Below, one piece after another: positions 53,977-62,019 of a stretch of 64,000 nt of DNA (position 1 is the first letter of the stretch; the number at the start of each line of letters is the position of its first letter). The position numbers and the translations under genes are program-made. Under the pieces are notes generated by a model, which had not been told where the DNA came from, ran no database searches, and saw only the letters and a list, made by a program, of their open reading frames with translations. This DNA is from Clostridium cavendishii DSM 21758 (GTDB lineage Bacteria; Bacillota; Clostridia; Clostridiales; Clostridiaceae), in assembly GCF_900141845.1 (NCBI RefSeq), contig NZ_FQZB01000006.1, positions 124,001 through 188,000 of the forward strand, in the 5' to 3' direction.

Positions 53977-54009
53977 TTATTCTCCTCCCAAAATAGTCCT
54001 AGTATTCTA

Positions 54010-54420
54010 TTAGATTATTGTCCCTTCAAAATGATCCATTTCATGTTGAATTATTTGTGCTGTAAATCCAGTAAATACTTGCTTCTGCTTTTTAAAATTT
54101 CTATCCAGATACTCCACTTCTATAACTTCATATCTCTTTGTTTTTCTAAAACCAATTAAAGATAAACAGCTCTCTTCTGTTTCATAAGCCTTTTCCTTCT
54201 TTAATATAACTGGATTCACCATAGGTACAATAAGGCTACCTACAGCAAATACCAATATACGCTTTCTTACTCCAATCATGTTTCCAGCAAGCCCAACACA
54301 ATGCTCTAAATTTGCTCTTAATGTATCTATTAAATCGTCAATTACTCCTATATCAGCCTTAGTTGCCTCTTCTGATTTTTGTCTTAAAAACAATACATCT
54401 TTTACAATCGGTTTTATCAT
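54010..54420 (-). CDS. def: Peptide deformylase
   Basis: 136 residues. The three deformylase motifs are present: CVGLAGNMIG (in place of GxGxAAxQxG), EESCLSL with Cys85 as metal ligand, and QHEMDHFEG with His126, Glu127, His130. It removes the formyl group from new proteins. The short form and the Asn-Met in motif 1 place it with the clostridial short/atypical deformylases, so it is probably a second copy rather than the def next to fmt. AAGAGGAAAAATT precedes ATG. Confidence 0.88.
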   Translation of the reverse strand: MIKPIVKDVLFLRQKSEEATKADIGVIDDLIDTLRANLEHCVGLAGNMIGVRKRILVFAVGSLIVPMVNPVILKKEKAYETEESCLSLIGFRKTKRYEVIEVEYLDRNFKKQKQVFTGFTAQIIQHEMDHFEGTII

Positions 54421-54647
54421 AATTTTTCCTCTTTTCTGCTTATATTTCCATAAAATAAGATATAATTTTAAAACTTACCCTATTAACTACTCTATCCCTA
54501 ATTTGATTTAATACTTTAAAGAAAGTATTATTTATATTATTAACATTAACCCTTTCTTCACTATTGTACACATTTCTAACTTAAAAAAATTATAACATAA
54601 CCTAATACTCGTTTTGAATTAATATTATTGATTGACACAAATAAAAT

Positions 54648-55106
54648 TTAAAAAGTGTATTGCATAAAGTTATTATTCTTCTTAAACCCAAAATCTGTGT
54701 AAAGAAAAACTCCCATATCAGATGCAGTGATTTGAACTGTTCCACAACCATATTCTTTAGCTTCATTAACTACCTTGTTTAATAGTTCTTTTGCAATACC
54801 TTTTCTTCTATAGTCCATTAATATATACATACTAGATAAAAGTCCAATCTTTCCAGTTGGATTACTATAATATGGTGGTTTTTGAACAAATGACATTCCA
54901 CTTGTTCCTATTATCTTGTCACCATCTACTGCAAGCCAAGAAACAAATGTACCATCTGCTAAGTGTCTTATATAATACTCTTTTAAATTTGGTTCTAAGT
55001 CTATAGTTGGTTCTGCCCCCTCTTCTTGTAGTTGAGCCATTCTCATTTTAATAAATTTAGGTAAATCATCCTGTGTCAATTTCCTATATTGTATTTTCAA
55101 CTCCAT
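54648..55106 (-). CDS. GNAT N-acetyltransferase
   Basis: 152 residues. A complete GNAT domain: YRKLTQDDLPKFIKMRMAQL at the start, VSWLAVDGDKIIGTSGMSF, then GLLSSMYILMDYRRKGIAKE with the acetyl-CoA loop RRKGIA, and a C-terminal YTDFGFKK. Start at ATG 55106, or GTG one codon earlier; AGGGG lies close. Substrate unknown. Confidence 0.85.
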   Translation of the reverse strand: MELKIQYRKLTQDDLPKFIKMRMAQLQEEGAEPTIDLEPNLKEYYIRHLADGTFVSWLAVDGDKIIGTSGMSFVQKPPYYSNPTGKIGLLSSMYILMDYRRKGIAKELLNKVVNEAKEYGCGTVQITASDMGVFLYTDFGFKKNNNFMQYTF

Positions 55107-55160
55107 CACCCCTATGAATTTTTTATTTCAAGTTTTAAGAATATATTTTTATGCGAAAAT

Positions 55161-55191
55161 AGCTAGTAAAACTTTTATGATTTTACTAGCT
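55161..55191 (-). terminator. Terminator of CD3324-GNAT operon
   Basis: AGCTAGTAAAA and TTTTACTAGCT (perfect 11 bp, 9-base loop), followed on the minus strand by ATTTTCGC. Confidence 0.7.
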
Positions 55192-55306
55192 GCTTTCACA
55201 ATATATTATTCACCTTTTAAAAAATGCTCTTAATAAAATTGATACTCAGCTTTTTAAAAGACATTAGAATTTCCTATTATTTTTACCTTAACATATTCTG
55301 ATTCTG

Positions 55307-55735
55307 CTATTTTCCCATTATATATTCATCAAATCCAGAATCTTCATTTTGCTCTTCTCTAATGACTTTAAAACCTTTCTTTTTATAAAACTTAACAGCC
55401 CTTTCATTTTCTTTATAAACCGCTAATTCTATTTTTTTATATTTATCACTTACATAATCAATTAATGTACTACCTATTCCCAAACCTTGATAATCAATAT
55501 CTATAAATACTGCACCTATAAATTCATTATTTATTATACTTATAAATCCCCTAATATCTTTTCCATCATCATATACAAAGGTATCAGCCATAGGTATATA
55601 CACATTTTTTACGACATTATAATTATTCTCCCAATATTTCTTATCAATAAAATCATGCGCTTTAATTGTACTTAACTTCCATATTTCCATGACTTTATCT
55701 ATTTCTTCTTTCTTTAACTTTCTAACTATACACAT
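55307..55735 (-). CDS. GNAT N-acetyltransferase, YjaB-like
   Basis: 142 residues similar in layout to E. coli YjaB: MEIWKLSTIKAHDFIDKKYW, then GAVFIDIDYQGLGIGSTLID with the acetyl-CoA loop QGLGIG, and NERAVKFYKKKGFKVIREEQ. Nine bases separate it from the CD3324 gene upstream in the same direction, so they are co-expressed under the leader at 56020-56195. Confidence 0.85.
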   Translation of the reverse strand: MCIVRKLKKEEIDKVMEIWKLSTIKAHDFIDKKYWENNYNVVKNVYIPMADTFVYDDGKDIRGFISIINNEFIGAVFIDIDYQGLGIGSTLIDYVSDKYKKIELAVYKENERAVKFYKKKGFKVIREEQNEDSGFDEYIMGK

Positions 55736-55744
55736 AAAAACCCC

Positions 55745-56008
55745 TTATTTTCTACTATTTATTATTTTTCTGATAGTATGTTCTGATAAATAATATTTTT
55801 TAGATATATATTTTATATTATAACCATTTTGGTACATTGAAATTATTTGATTATTCCTTTCAAAGATAATTTTTTTTGCACCAGTCTTTTCTCCCCATTT
55901 TTCCCTATTATCATACTTTGGTATATATATTAAATTACCTTGTACATATTGTTGAATTTGGCATACCAACTCTTTAGGTAATACTTCTTCTGCATTTATA
56001 TATTTCAT
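55745..56008 (-). CDS. CD3324 family (Mor-type) DNA-binding protein
   Basis: 87 residues. INAEEVLPKELVCQIQQYVQ is the conserved beginning of CD3324-family proteins (YINA..vLP..Ll..IQ.Y..G..iYIP), and the end (ISMYQNGYNIKYISKKYYLS, EHTIRKII) is a helix-turn-helix as in Mor activators. Probably a small transcription factor for the downstream acetyltransferase or other genes. Its ribosome site GAGGAG (56018-56023) is inside a hairpin, see 56020. Confidence 0.8.
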   Translation of the reverse strand: MKYINAEEVLPKELVCQIQQYVQGNLIYIPKYDNREKWGEKTGAKKIIFERNNQIISMYQNGYNIKYISKKYYLSEHTIRKIINSRK

Positions 56009-56019
56009 ATTTTAATTCT

Positions 56020-56091
56020 CCTCATAACAAGATTTATAGTAACTCTTTATGAGGTCACTTCTTTTTATAGCTATTCTTTTAAAGAGTACTA
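56020..56091 (-). promoter_or_regulatory. Alternative hairpins controlling ribosome site of CD3324 gene
   Basis: Hairpin 2: CCTCATAA (RNA, 56047-56054) pairs with TTATGAGG (56020-56027), covering the Shine-Dalgarno of the CD3324 gene. Hairpin 1: TAGTACTCTTTA (56080-56091) pairs with TAAAGAGTTACTA (56037-56049, one bulge). They share bases and cannot exist together. A leader peptide lies upstream at 56169. This is the form of a translational attenuator; the pairing is read directly, the switch is inferred. Confidence 0.55.
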
Positions 56092-56168
56092 CAATTTAAG
56101 GAAACTCCTTCTCATATTAATTCGAATAAGTATGTTAGCATTAGCCAAATTAAAATTTGTATGCTTAC

Positions 56169-56195
56169 TTAAACGAAACTAAATATTACAAACAT
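56169..56195 (-). CDS. Leader peptide MFVIFSFV
   Basis: An 8-residue frame with a very strong ribosome site AGGAGGTG 5 bases before ATG. The sequence MFVIFSFV recalls the stalling core IFVI of the ErmC leader, a comparison only. It stands about 80 bases upstream of the alternative hairpins before the CD3324-GNAT operon. Confidence 0.6.
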   Translation of the reverse strand: MFVIFSFV

Positions 56196-56501
56196 CAATT
56201 CACCTCCTAATTTATAAATCTACGACTATATTATATATTACTTTGGTCAAATTTAGTTAGTCTAAAACAATTATAATCATTTTCAACTTAACATTTTTTA
56301 GTTTTAATAGAATTACTTAATTATACGGAGCTTTAACCTATAGAAATAACCTTAGCTAAATGAAAATCAATAGCCAAGGTTAAAAACATCATTTATTTAT
56401 GATATGGTTCATCGTATAGAAAATGTAAAACCTTTAAATTTATCTATTCTCTCAATGCTATAGTTGTTTTTCCAATATTCACATGTACAACGATTGTTAT
56501 A
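56196..56501. other. Intergenic region between leader peptide and MFS gene
   Basis: Contains TATAAT at about 56232 (minus), possibly the -10 for the leader peptide unit, and an imperfect hairpin AACCTTAGCTA / TAGCCAAGGTT at about 56347-56380 that may end the MFS transcript. No gene. Confidence 0.45.
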
Positions 56502-57764
56502 TTAATTGCTATCCTCATAATTACCATCTCCAACTCTATCAATCACCCTTTTATCCATTATCATAGAAACAATATATAACACTAATACTGGTGTTACTAA
56601 TAACGAAGTATATGCTATACCAATACTTACTGAAATATTGGTAGCTATGACTCCTATAATGGGTCCACCTAAAATTTGACCTAATGCATTTATTTGTCCA
56701 TTTATAGAAAGTATAGTAGCTCTGGCTTTATCATCTATATGTCCATTAAGCCATGCACTAAATATAGGTTCATTTATAGTTCTAAAGGTATTTGTGGCTA
56801 AATAAGCTGTTAACATTAAGCTAAAGTTTTTTGTAATAGCAAATATGAACATAAATGCTATATAAAATATATTTATACATAATAATAACTTTCCATTTTG
56901 ATTTTTATCATCATCCTTAAGTCTCTTTGCCATAAAATGCATTACTATAGTACTCAATATCATTCCTGCAATTCCAAAGATTCCGAACCAAGTCACTGGT
57001 TTAAGGTTCCCAAGTTTAGGAAGCGTAGTGTCTTGCAAAAAATGTGCATTAGAAAGTCTATCGTAACCCTCACTTGATAATCCATAAAATAAAGTTACAG
57101 AAAGTAAAATCATAATTATAGATTTACTTTTTATAAATTTAAGACCAGATTTAAATGTATATCCCATCTTTTTGAATGTATTTAAATCCTCTGGCGCAGA
57201 TGGTTTAAAATTATTTTCTGGCATATATAACACTAAAAATAATGCAAAAATTATAAATAAAACTCCACTAACTATAATAGGCAGTCTTACAGAAAAATTA
57301 GCTATTAAAGTGCTTAGTACTATTCCAATAACAGACCCTATCTGCCCTATTTGTGCTCCCTTTATATAAATTTCATCCAAATCTTTAGCTTTCTCTTCTT
57401 CCGCTATCCAAGCTTCAACAGCCCCACTGATAAAAGTAGAACCTAATCCCCATACAATCTGTGCTACAAGTACGAAAACGAAACTAGAAATAGCACCTTC
57501 TAAAATAAATCCTGCTCCTGTTAAAACTACACCAATAATAATAGATAGTTTACGGCTATATACATCTGCAACTATGCCTGTAGGAATTTCAAATATAAAG
57601 CATGCTGCCTCTAAAGTAGTTCCAACAAGTATAAGTTGAAGTGGATTTAAATGAACCTTTTCAATGTGATACACTATCATAACTGTAGCTGCTAACGAAA
57701 AACACATTGCTATAATTGCTGAAAATAATAAATAAATTTTATATGCTGAAAGTTTATTAACCAT
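56502..57764 (-). CDS. MFS exporter, drug-efflux type
   Basis: 420 residues, about 12 membrane segments. Motif A GIVADVYSRKLSII after TM2 (GxxADxxxRK), and the general form of small 12-helix drug exporters. GGAGAGTG lies 7 bases upstream of ATG. A 27-codon frame overlaps its start (57757-57840), and the 5' leader contains two strong intrinsic terminators, so expression is probably controlled by attenuation, typical of antibiotic efflux genes. The substrate cannot be read from sequence. Confidence 0.85.
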   Translation of the reverse strand: MVNKLSAYKIYLLFSAIIAMCFSLAATVMIVYHIEKVHLNPLQLILVGTTLEAACFIFEIPTGIVADVYSRKLSIIIGVVLTGAGFILEGAISSFVFVLVAQIVWGLGSTFISGAVEAWIAEEEKAKDLDEIYIKGAQIGQIGSVIGIVLSTLIANFSVRLPIIVSGVLFIIFALFLVLYMPENNFKPSAPEDLNTFKKMGYTFKSGLKFIKSKSIIMILLSVTLFYGLSSEGYDRLSNAHFLQDTTLPKLGNLKPVTWFGIFGIAGMILSTIVMHFMAKRLKDDDKNQNGKLLLCINIFYIAFMFIFAITKNFSLMLTAYLATNTFRTINEPIFSAWLNGHIDDKARATILSINGQINALGQILGGPIIGVIATNISVSIGIAYTSLLVTPVLVLYIVSMIMDKRVIDRVGDGNYEDSN

Positions 57765-57840
57765 TAATCATCACTCTCCATTTTCTTAAAAGATTTTTTT
57801 GTTTCTCATAATTTTCAATTTCAAATATATAAATCATCAT
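57757..57840 (-). CDS. 27-residue peptide coupled to MFS start
   Basis: Starts MMIYIFEIENYEKQKN and ends KWRVMING; AAGGAG 8 bases before ATG. It comes right after terminator 57862 and overlaps the first two codons of the MFS gene. Ribosomes ending here would re-initiate at the MFS ATG. Confidence 0.5.
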   Translation of the reverse strand: MMIYIFEIENYEKQKNLLRKWRVMING

Positions 57841-57856
57841 AATACTCTCCTTAAGT

Positions 57857-57899
57857 AAAAAAAGGCTATAAATGAACATAATAATTCATTTACAACCTT
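57857..57899 (-). terminator. Leader terminator 2 of MFS gene
   Basis: Minus strand: AAGGttgTAAATGAA, 8-base loop, TTCATTTAtagCCTT, then TTTTTTT. Directly upstream of the ribosome site of the coupled peptide, so it must be read through for MFS expression. Confidence 0.75.
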
Positions 57900-58013
57900 A
57901 TAATCATATAACCTAAATACAAACACGAAATATAGAACTTTAATTTATATAGCTTGTCATTAAACTATTCAAATTAAGCTCTCATATCATATCTATAAGT
58001 AAAGCAAAATAGG

Positions 58014-58040
58014 CAAAAAAATACCGTGTTAAGAACACGG
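58014..58040 (-). terminator. Leader terminator 1 of MFS gene
   Basis: Minus strand: CCGTGTT, loop CTT, AACACGG, then TATTTTTTT. Perfect 7-bp GC-rich stem. It begins 9 bases after the stop of the 33-residue leader frame. Confidence 0.85.
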
Positions 58041-58048
58041 CTTTCCTA

Positions 58049-58150
58049 TTATACAAATAAAGATGTAACATGCTCATTATAATACTGATTATTTTGAAGT
58101 ACACAAATAAACATGGTAATATCAATATTTTTAATAATTGCTTCTACCAT
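58049..58150 (-). CDS. 33-residue leader peptide of MFS gene
   Basis: Frame MVEAIIKNIDITMFICVLQ... TSLFV, with AAGG 7 bases before ATG (moderate) and TAA TAG double stop just before terminator 1. A ribosome at its end would cover the 5' side of that terminator. Fits a leader peptide of a transcription attenuator; evidence is positional. Confidence 0.5.
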   Translation of the reverse strand: MVEAIIKNIDITMFICVLQNNQYYNEHVTSLFV

Positions 58151-58320
58151 AAATAAACCTTGAATAACTCAAGATTCTCTAACGTACTTTTTAAAATAAT
58201 CCTTATTCAGTTAGTTTAATTTAAAACTACCTCTTTTTGCATATTTACAACACCTTTACATTTATATTTTTCATGTTTATATTTTAGTATAATTACATTA
58301 TATATAAATTTAACTTTTTT
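58151..58320 (-). promoter_or_regulatory. Start of MFS leader: promoter, first small frame and alternative hairpins
   Basis: Likely -10 TATACT at about 58287-58292 with a weak TTAAAT -35. An 8-residue frame MQKEVVLN (58216-58242) follows AAAGGTG at 8 bases. Then TGAATAAGGATT can pair with AATCTTGAGTTATTCA, which itself can fold as CTTGA/TCAAG: two exclusive structures at about 58155-58212. Confidence 0.4.
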
Positions 58321-58469
58321 TCAATACTTTTATTTTTATATCCATTCAAATTTAAATGAAGATAATAAAATTGCTTAATGGTTGACAATTATGTTAATTT
58401 CATTAGTAGTTATGCAAATGGCTTCTATGATGGTTAAACAACTCATTATCATAAAACTTTTTAAATATA

Positions 58470-58505
58470 AAACTCCTTCCCACAAAAATTCGCAGGAAGG
58501 AGTTT
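58470..58505 (-). terminator. Palindromic repeat copy 9 (terminator of bgl operon)
   Basis: AAACTCCTTCCCACA, loop AAAAT, TCGCAGGAAGGAGTTT. 30 bases after the stop of the GH1 gene. Confidence 0.75.
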
Positions 58506-58532
58506 CATAAGAATCTTAAAAAAATATACTTT

Positions 58533-59969
58533 TTAACCTAAACTTTCTCCATTTGTTTCTATAACATTTTTGTACCAATAAAAAGACTTTTTCTTGTATC
58601 TTTTTAGAGTGCCTTTTCCTTCATTATCTTTGTCTACATAGATAAATCCGTAACGTTTTTTCATTTCTCCAGTAGATGCACTAATTAAATCTATACATCC
58701 CCAAGTTGTGTATCCAATAACTTCTACTCCATCTATATTGATGGCATCTCTCATAGCTTTTATGTGTTCGTCTAAATAGCTTATACGATAATCATCATTT
58801 ATATTTCCGTTTTCATCTATAACATCTTGTGCACCTAGTCCATTTTCTGCTACAAATAATGGCTTTTGATAGCGATCATATAAATTATTTAATGTGATTC
58901 TAAAGCCTAGTGGGTCTATCTGCCATCCCCATTCACTTGCTTCTAAATAAGGATTTCTTAATGTAGGGAATACATTTCCTTCTGTTAGCTTGCTTATTTC
59001 TGGATCTGCGCTTGTTAATTGGCTATTGTAGTAAGATAAAGATATAAAATCAACAGTGTGTGTTTTTAGTAATTCTTTATCTCCCTCTTCCATCTTAGGA
59101 GTTATTCCTTTGCGCTCCATTTCTTTTAAAGCGTAATTAGGATAGTAGCCTCTTGCTTGCACATCTATAAAGAAATACCCTTCTCTATCATTTTTATAAG
59201 CTTTCCAAAAATCATTTGGATTGCATGTGTTCGGATAGGTAGTTCCAGCTGCAATCATGCATCCAACCTTGTTGTTTGGATCAATTTCATGGGCAATCTT
59301 AGTTGCTATAGCACTAGCCACAAGTTCATGGTGTATTGCTTGATACTGAGCTTTTTCAAAGTCTTCCCCTTCTTCTGCTAGTACCCCTGCTCCCATAAAT
59401 GGTAGATGTAAGATCATATTAATTTCATTAAAGGTTATCCAATGCTTTACTAGCCCTTTATAACGAGTAAATAATACCTTGCATAAATTTTCATAAAAAC
59501 CTATAAGCTTTCTATTTTTCCATCCACCATATTCTTTTATTAAATGTATTGGACAATCAAAATGAGTTATTGTTACTAATGGCTCTATGCCATATTTCTT
59601 ACATTCTTTAAATATATCTTCATAAAATTTTAGCCCTTCTTCATTTGGCTTATCTTCATCACCTTTTGAGAAAATACGGCTCCATCCTATGCTCATACGA
59701 TAAACCTTAAAGCCCATTTCTGCAAATAAAGCAATATCCTCTTTAAATTTATGATACATATCAATTCCTTCTTTTGCTGGATAATAATATTTATCATTAA
59801 ACTCTAACATTTTTATAGCTCCACTCATTACAGAAAAACGATCTTCTCCATAAGGAATTACATCAACATTTGCAAGACCTCTGCCTCCTTCATTGTATCC
59901 ACCTTCACATTGATTGGCAGCAGTAGCTCCACCCCATAAAAAGTTTTCTGGAAATCTATTATTCTTCAT
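58533..59969 (-). CDS. 6-phospho-beta-glucosidase, GH1
   Basis: 478 residues, normal GH1 length. Start FPENFLWGGATAANQCEGG is the family signature. Acid/base Glu182 (WITFNEIN) and nucleophile Glu375 (VAENGLG). Being behind a beta-glucoside PTS it should hydrolyse intracellular 6-phospho-beta-glucosides (cellobiose, salicin or arbutin phosphate) to glucose 6-phosphate and glucose or aglycone. Starts 16 bases after bglP, GGTGGGGAAG before ATG; third gene of licT-bglP-bgl. Confidence 0.92.
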   Translation of the reverse strand: MKNNRFPENFLWGGATAANQCEGGYNEGGRGLANVDVIPYGEDRFSVMSGAIKMLEFNDKYYYPAKEGIDMYHKFKEDIALFAEMGFKVYRMSIGWSRIFSKGDEDKPNEEGLKFYEDIFKECKKYGIEPLVTITHFDCPIHLIKEYGGWKNRKLIGFYENLCKVLFTRYKGLVKHWITFNEINMILHLPFMGAGVLAEEGEDFEKAQYQAIHHELVASAIATKIAHEIDPNNKVGCMIAAGTTYPNTCNPNDFWKAYKNDREGYFFIDVQARGYYPNYALKEMERKGITPKMEEGDKELLKTHTVDFISLSYYNSQLTSADPEISKLTEGNVFPTLRNPYLEASEWGWQIDPLGFRITLNNLYDRYQKPLFVAENGLGAQDVIDENGNINDDYRISYLDEHIKAMRDAINIDGVEVIGYTTWGCIDLISASTGEMKKRYGFIYVDKDNEGKGTLKRYKKKSFYWYKNVIETNGESLG

Positions 59970-59985
59970 TTAACTTCCCCACCTT

Positions 59986-61896
59986 CTAAAATATAATCGT
60001 AAGTAAATCTTTGCTATCTTTAGTTAATCCACTTTCTATAACATCAAAATATTGATCATGGTTTGTAACTATTACAGGTGTAACAGTTGAATAACCTGCT
60101 TCCTCTATTGCTTTAATATCAAACTCAAGTAATTCATCACCTATGTTAATATTATCTCCTTGTTTTATTTTAGGATTAAAATATTGACCTTGTAAGTTAA
60201 CAGTGTCCATACCAACATGAATTAAGATTTCTACTCCCATGTCACTAGTTATTCCTATAGCATGATAAGTTGGAAATAAAGTTGTGACAATTCCTTTTAC
60301 AGGTGATTTAACTAAACCTTTAGATGGTTTAATAGCCAATCCTTTTCCGATTATTCCTTGTGCAAATGCATCATCTGATACTTCACTTAGCTTAATAATT
60401 TCTCCCTCGATAGGCATTTTTAATGCTTCTTTTTCTTTGTTTACTTTTATTACTTCTTTTTTATCTTCTACTTTTTCTATTTCATCTTCTTTATCTTTAT
60501 AGAATATTAATGTTAAAACAAATGCTATTACCATAGCTATAACTACACCAATTGCTCCTACAATAACACTATCCATATTTTTAGTTGCAGGGTTTATCAT
60601 TGCTGGAAACTCAAATATTCCTAAACCACCAATTATAAATTCCTTTAAATCAGCATATCCATAGTATGCACCTGCTATACCTGAAGCAATACAGCTTATG
60701 ATAAGAGGCTTTTTAAGTGGTAATAGTATTCCGTAGATAGCTGGTTCTGTAACACCGAAAACTCCTGAAATAGCAGATGGAATACATAATCTTTTTAATT
60801 TTTTGTCCTTTGTTTTAATCATTATTGCCACAACAACAGCAGTTGTTGCAAAAGTTGTTCCAAAGAACGGCATCATAACATTGTCATAACCTAAAGTTGA
60901 TATATTGTTTATATAAACCGGAAGGAATCCCCAATGTATACCAAAGATAACTAGTATTTGCCATGTAAGACCTACTATAGCTCCTGCTATTAATGGTGAG
61001 AAACCACGTACAGCTATTATGCCATTAGTTACTATTGTAGATGCATAAGTAGCTACTGGTCCTATAACAATAAATCCTAATACTAATGAGAATAATAATG
61101 TTAACATTGGAACAAAGAAAAACTTAACTAACTCTGGTACAAGTTTATCAAATAATTTTTCAAATTTACTTGCAACAAAACATATTAAAATTACAGGTAT
61201 TACTGTTGATGTATAATTCATAGAAATAATAGGTAATCCTAAAAACTCTAAATATACTGGTGAAGCAAAATTTGTGCCTTCAAATAATGTATATAAAGGT
61301 TTAAGTGCTACCGATAATGTGCCTTGTTGAATAGCTGGATAGCACAATACTATTCCTATTAATAATCCAACAAAAGGCTTTAAGCCAAATTTCTTTGCAG
61401 ATGTATAACCTAATATAACAGGTAAATACATGAAAATTCCATCACCAATGGCATTTAAAATCATATAAGTTCCACTCTCAGCGCTGACCCAGCCTAATGC
61501 ACTAAATAGAGCTAAAAATCCTTTTATCATTCCTGCTGCTGTTAAAACTCCAAGAATTGGTTGAAAAATTCCTGAAATAACATCTATAATTTTATCTAGT
61601 GGCTTATTACTCTTATTTTCACTATTCTTACTTGCACTTTCTGAAGAAATACCTGCAATCTCACAAACATCTTCATAAACCTTAGCTACGTGATTTCCAA
61701 TAACAACCTGATATTGTCCTGCTGATTTTAATACTGTAACAACACCATCCATGCTTTTTAAGATATCATCTTTCGCCTTTGATTGATCTTCCAATTGAAA
61801 ACGCAATCTAGTTACGCAGTGAGTTAAGCTTTGAATATTTTCCTTTCCTCCAACATTTTTAACGATCTCTTTTGCTAATTGTTCATACTTTCCCAT
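59986..61896 (-). CDS. bglP: PTS beta-glucoside transporter subunit IIBCA
   Basis: 636 residues from ATG 61896, with GGAGG 8 bases upstream (the frame is open to 61971 but that part carries regulatory RNA). IIB with phospho-Cys27 (LTHCVTRLRFQL); IIC about 100-480 with about ten membrane segments (GVTEPAIYGILLP typical); IIA at the C-terminus with phospho-His560 (ILIHVGMDTVNLQGQ). It imports and phosphorylates beta-glucosides. The order IIB-IIC-IIA is that of BglP/BglF. A RAT-like element and a hairpin covering its ribosome site lie just upstream. Confidence 0.93.
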   Translation of the reverse strand: MGKYEQLAKEIVKNVGGKENIQSLTHCVTRLRFQLEDQSKAKDDILKSMDGVVTVLKSAGQYQVVIGNHVAKVYEDVCEIAGISSESASKNSENKSNKPLDKIIDVISGIFQPILGVLTAAGMIKGFLALFSALGWVSAESGTYMILNAIGDGIFMYLPVILGYTSAKKFGLKPFVGLLIGIVLCYPAIQQGTLSVALKPLYTLFEGTNFASPVYLEFLGLPIISMNYTSTVIPVILICFVASKFEKLFDKLVPELVKFFFVPMLTLLFSLVLGFIVIGPVATYASTIVTNGIIAVRGFSPLIAGAIVGLTWQILVIFGIHWGFLPVYINNISTLGYDNVMMPFFGTTFATTAVVVAIMIKTKDKKLKRLCIPSAISGVFGVTEPAIYGILLPLKKPLIISCIASGIAGAYYGYADLKEFIIGGLGIFEFPAMINPATKNMDSVIVGAIGVVIAMVIAFVLTLIFYKDKEDEIEKVEDKKEVIKVNKEKEALKMPIEGEIIKLSEVSDDAFAQGIIGKGLAIKPSKGLVKSPVKGIVTTLFPTYHAIGITSDMGVEILIHVGMDTVNLQGQYFNPKIKQGDNINIGDELLEFDIKAIEEAGYSTVTPVIVTNHDQYFDVIESGLTKDSKDLLTIIF

Positions 61897-61903
61897 TATT
61901 AAT

Positions 61904-61945
61904 ACCTCCATCAATTCATTTTTAGTAATTATGAAATATGAAGGT
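61904..61945 (-). promoter_or_regulatory. Hairpin covering bglP ribosome site
   Basis: In the RNA, ACCTTCAT (61938-61945) pairs with ATGGAGGT (61904-61911, one G-U), continued inward by ATTTCAT with ATGAATT (one mismatch). The Shine-Dalgarno GGAGG is inside the stem. No U-tract follows, so it is not a terminator. Its 5' arm overlaps the end of the RAT-like element. Confidence 0.55.
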
Positions 61946-61969
61946 TTGGCCAACCTAATGTCACCATCC
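61940..61969 (-). promoter_or_regulatory. RAT-like antiterminator site before bglP
   Basis: About 30 bases starting GGATGGTGAC and ending GGCCAAACCTTC; this keeps the GGATxGTxAC start and the GGCxAAACCT end of BglG/LicT-family RNA targets. Binding of LicT would block the hairpin at 61904. Confidence 0.5.
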
Positions 61970-62019
61970 AAACTAAATAGTTATCTTTAATATACCTCCT
62001 TCTTGTATTTTTATTTATA

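Noticed and set aside
58000..58076. Minus-strand frame MSMLHLYLYNRKAVFLTRYF and onward, running through leader terminator 1
   Set aside because: No ribosome site, and its coding would have to be the terminator stem and U-tract; it is a chance frame.
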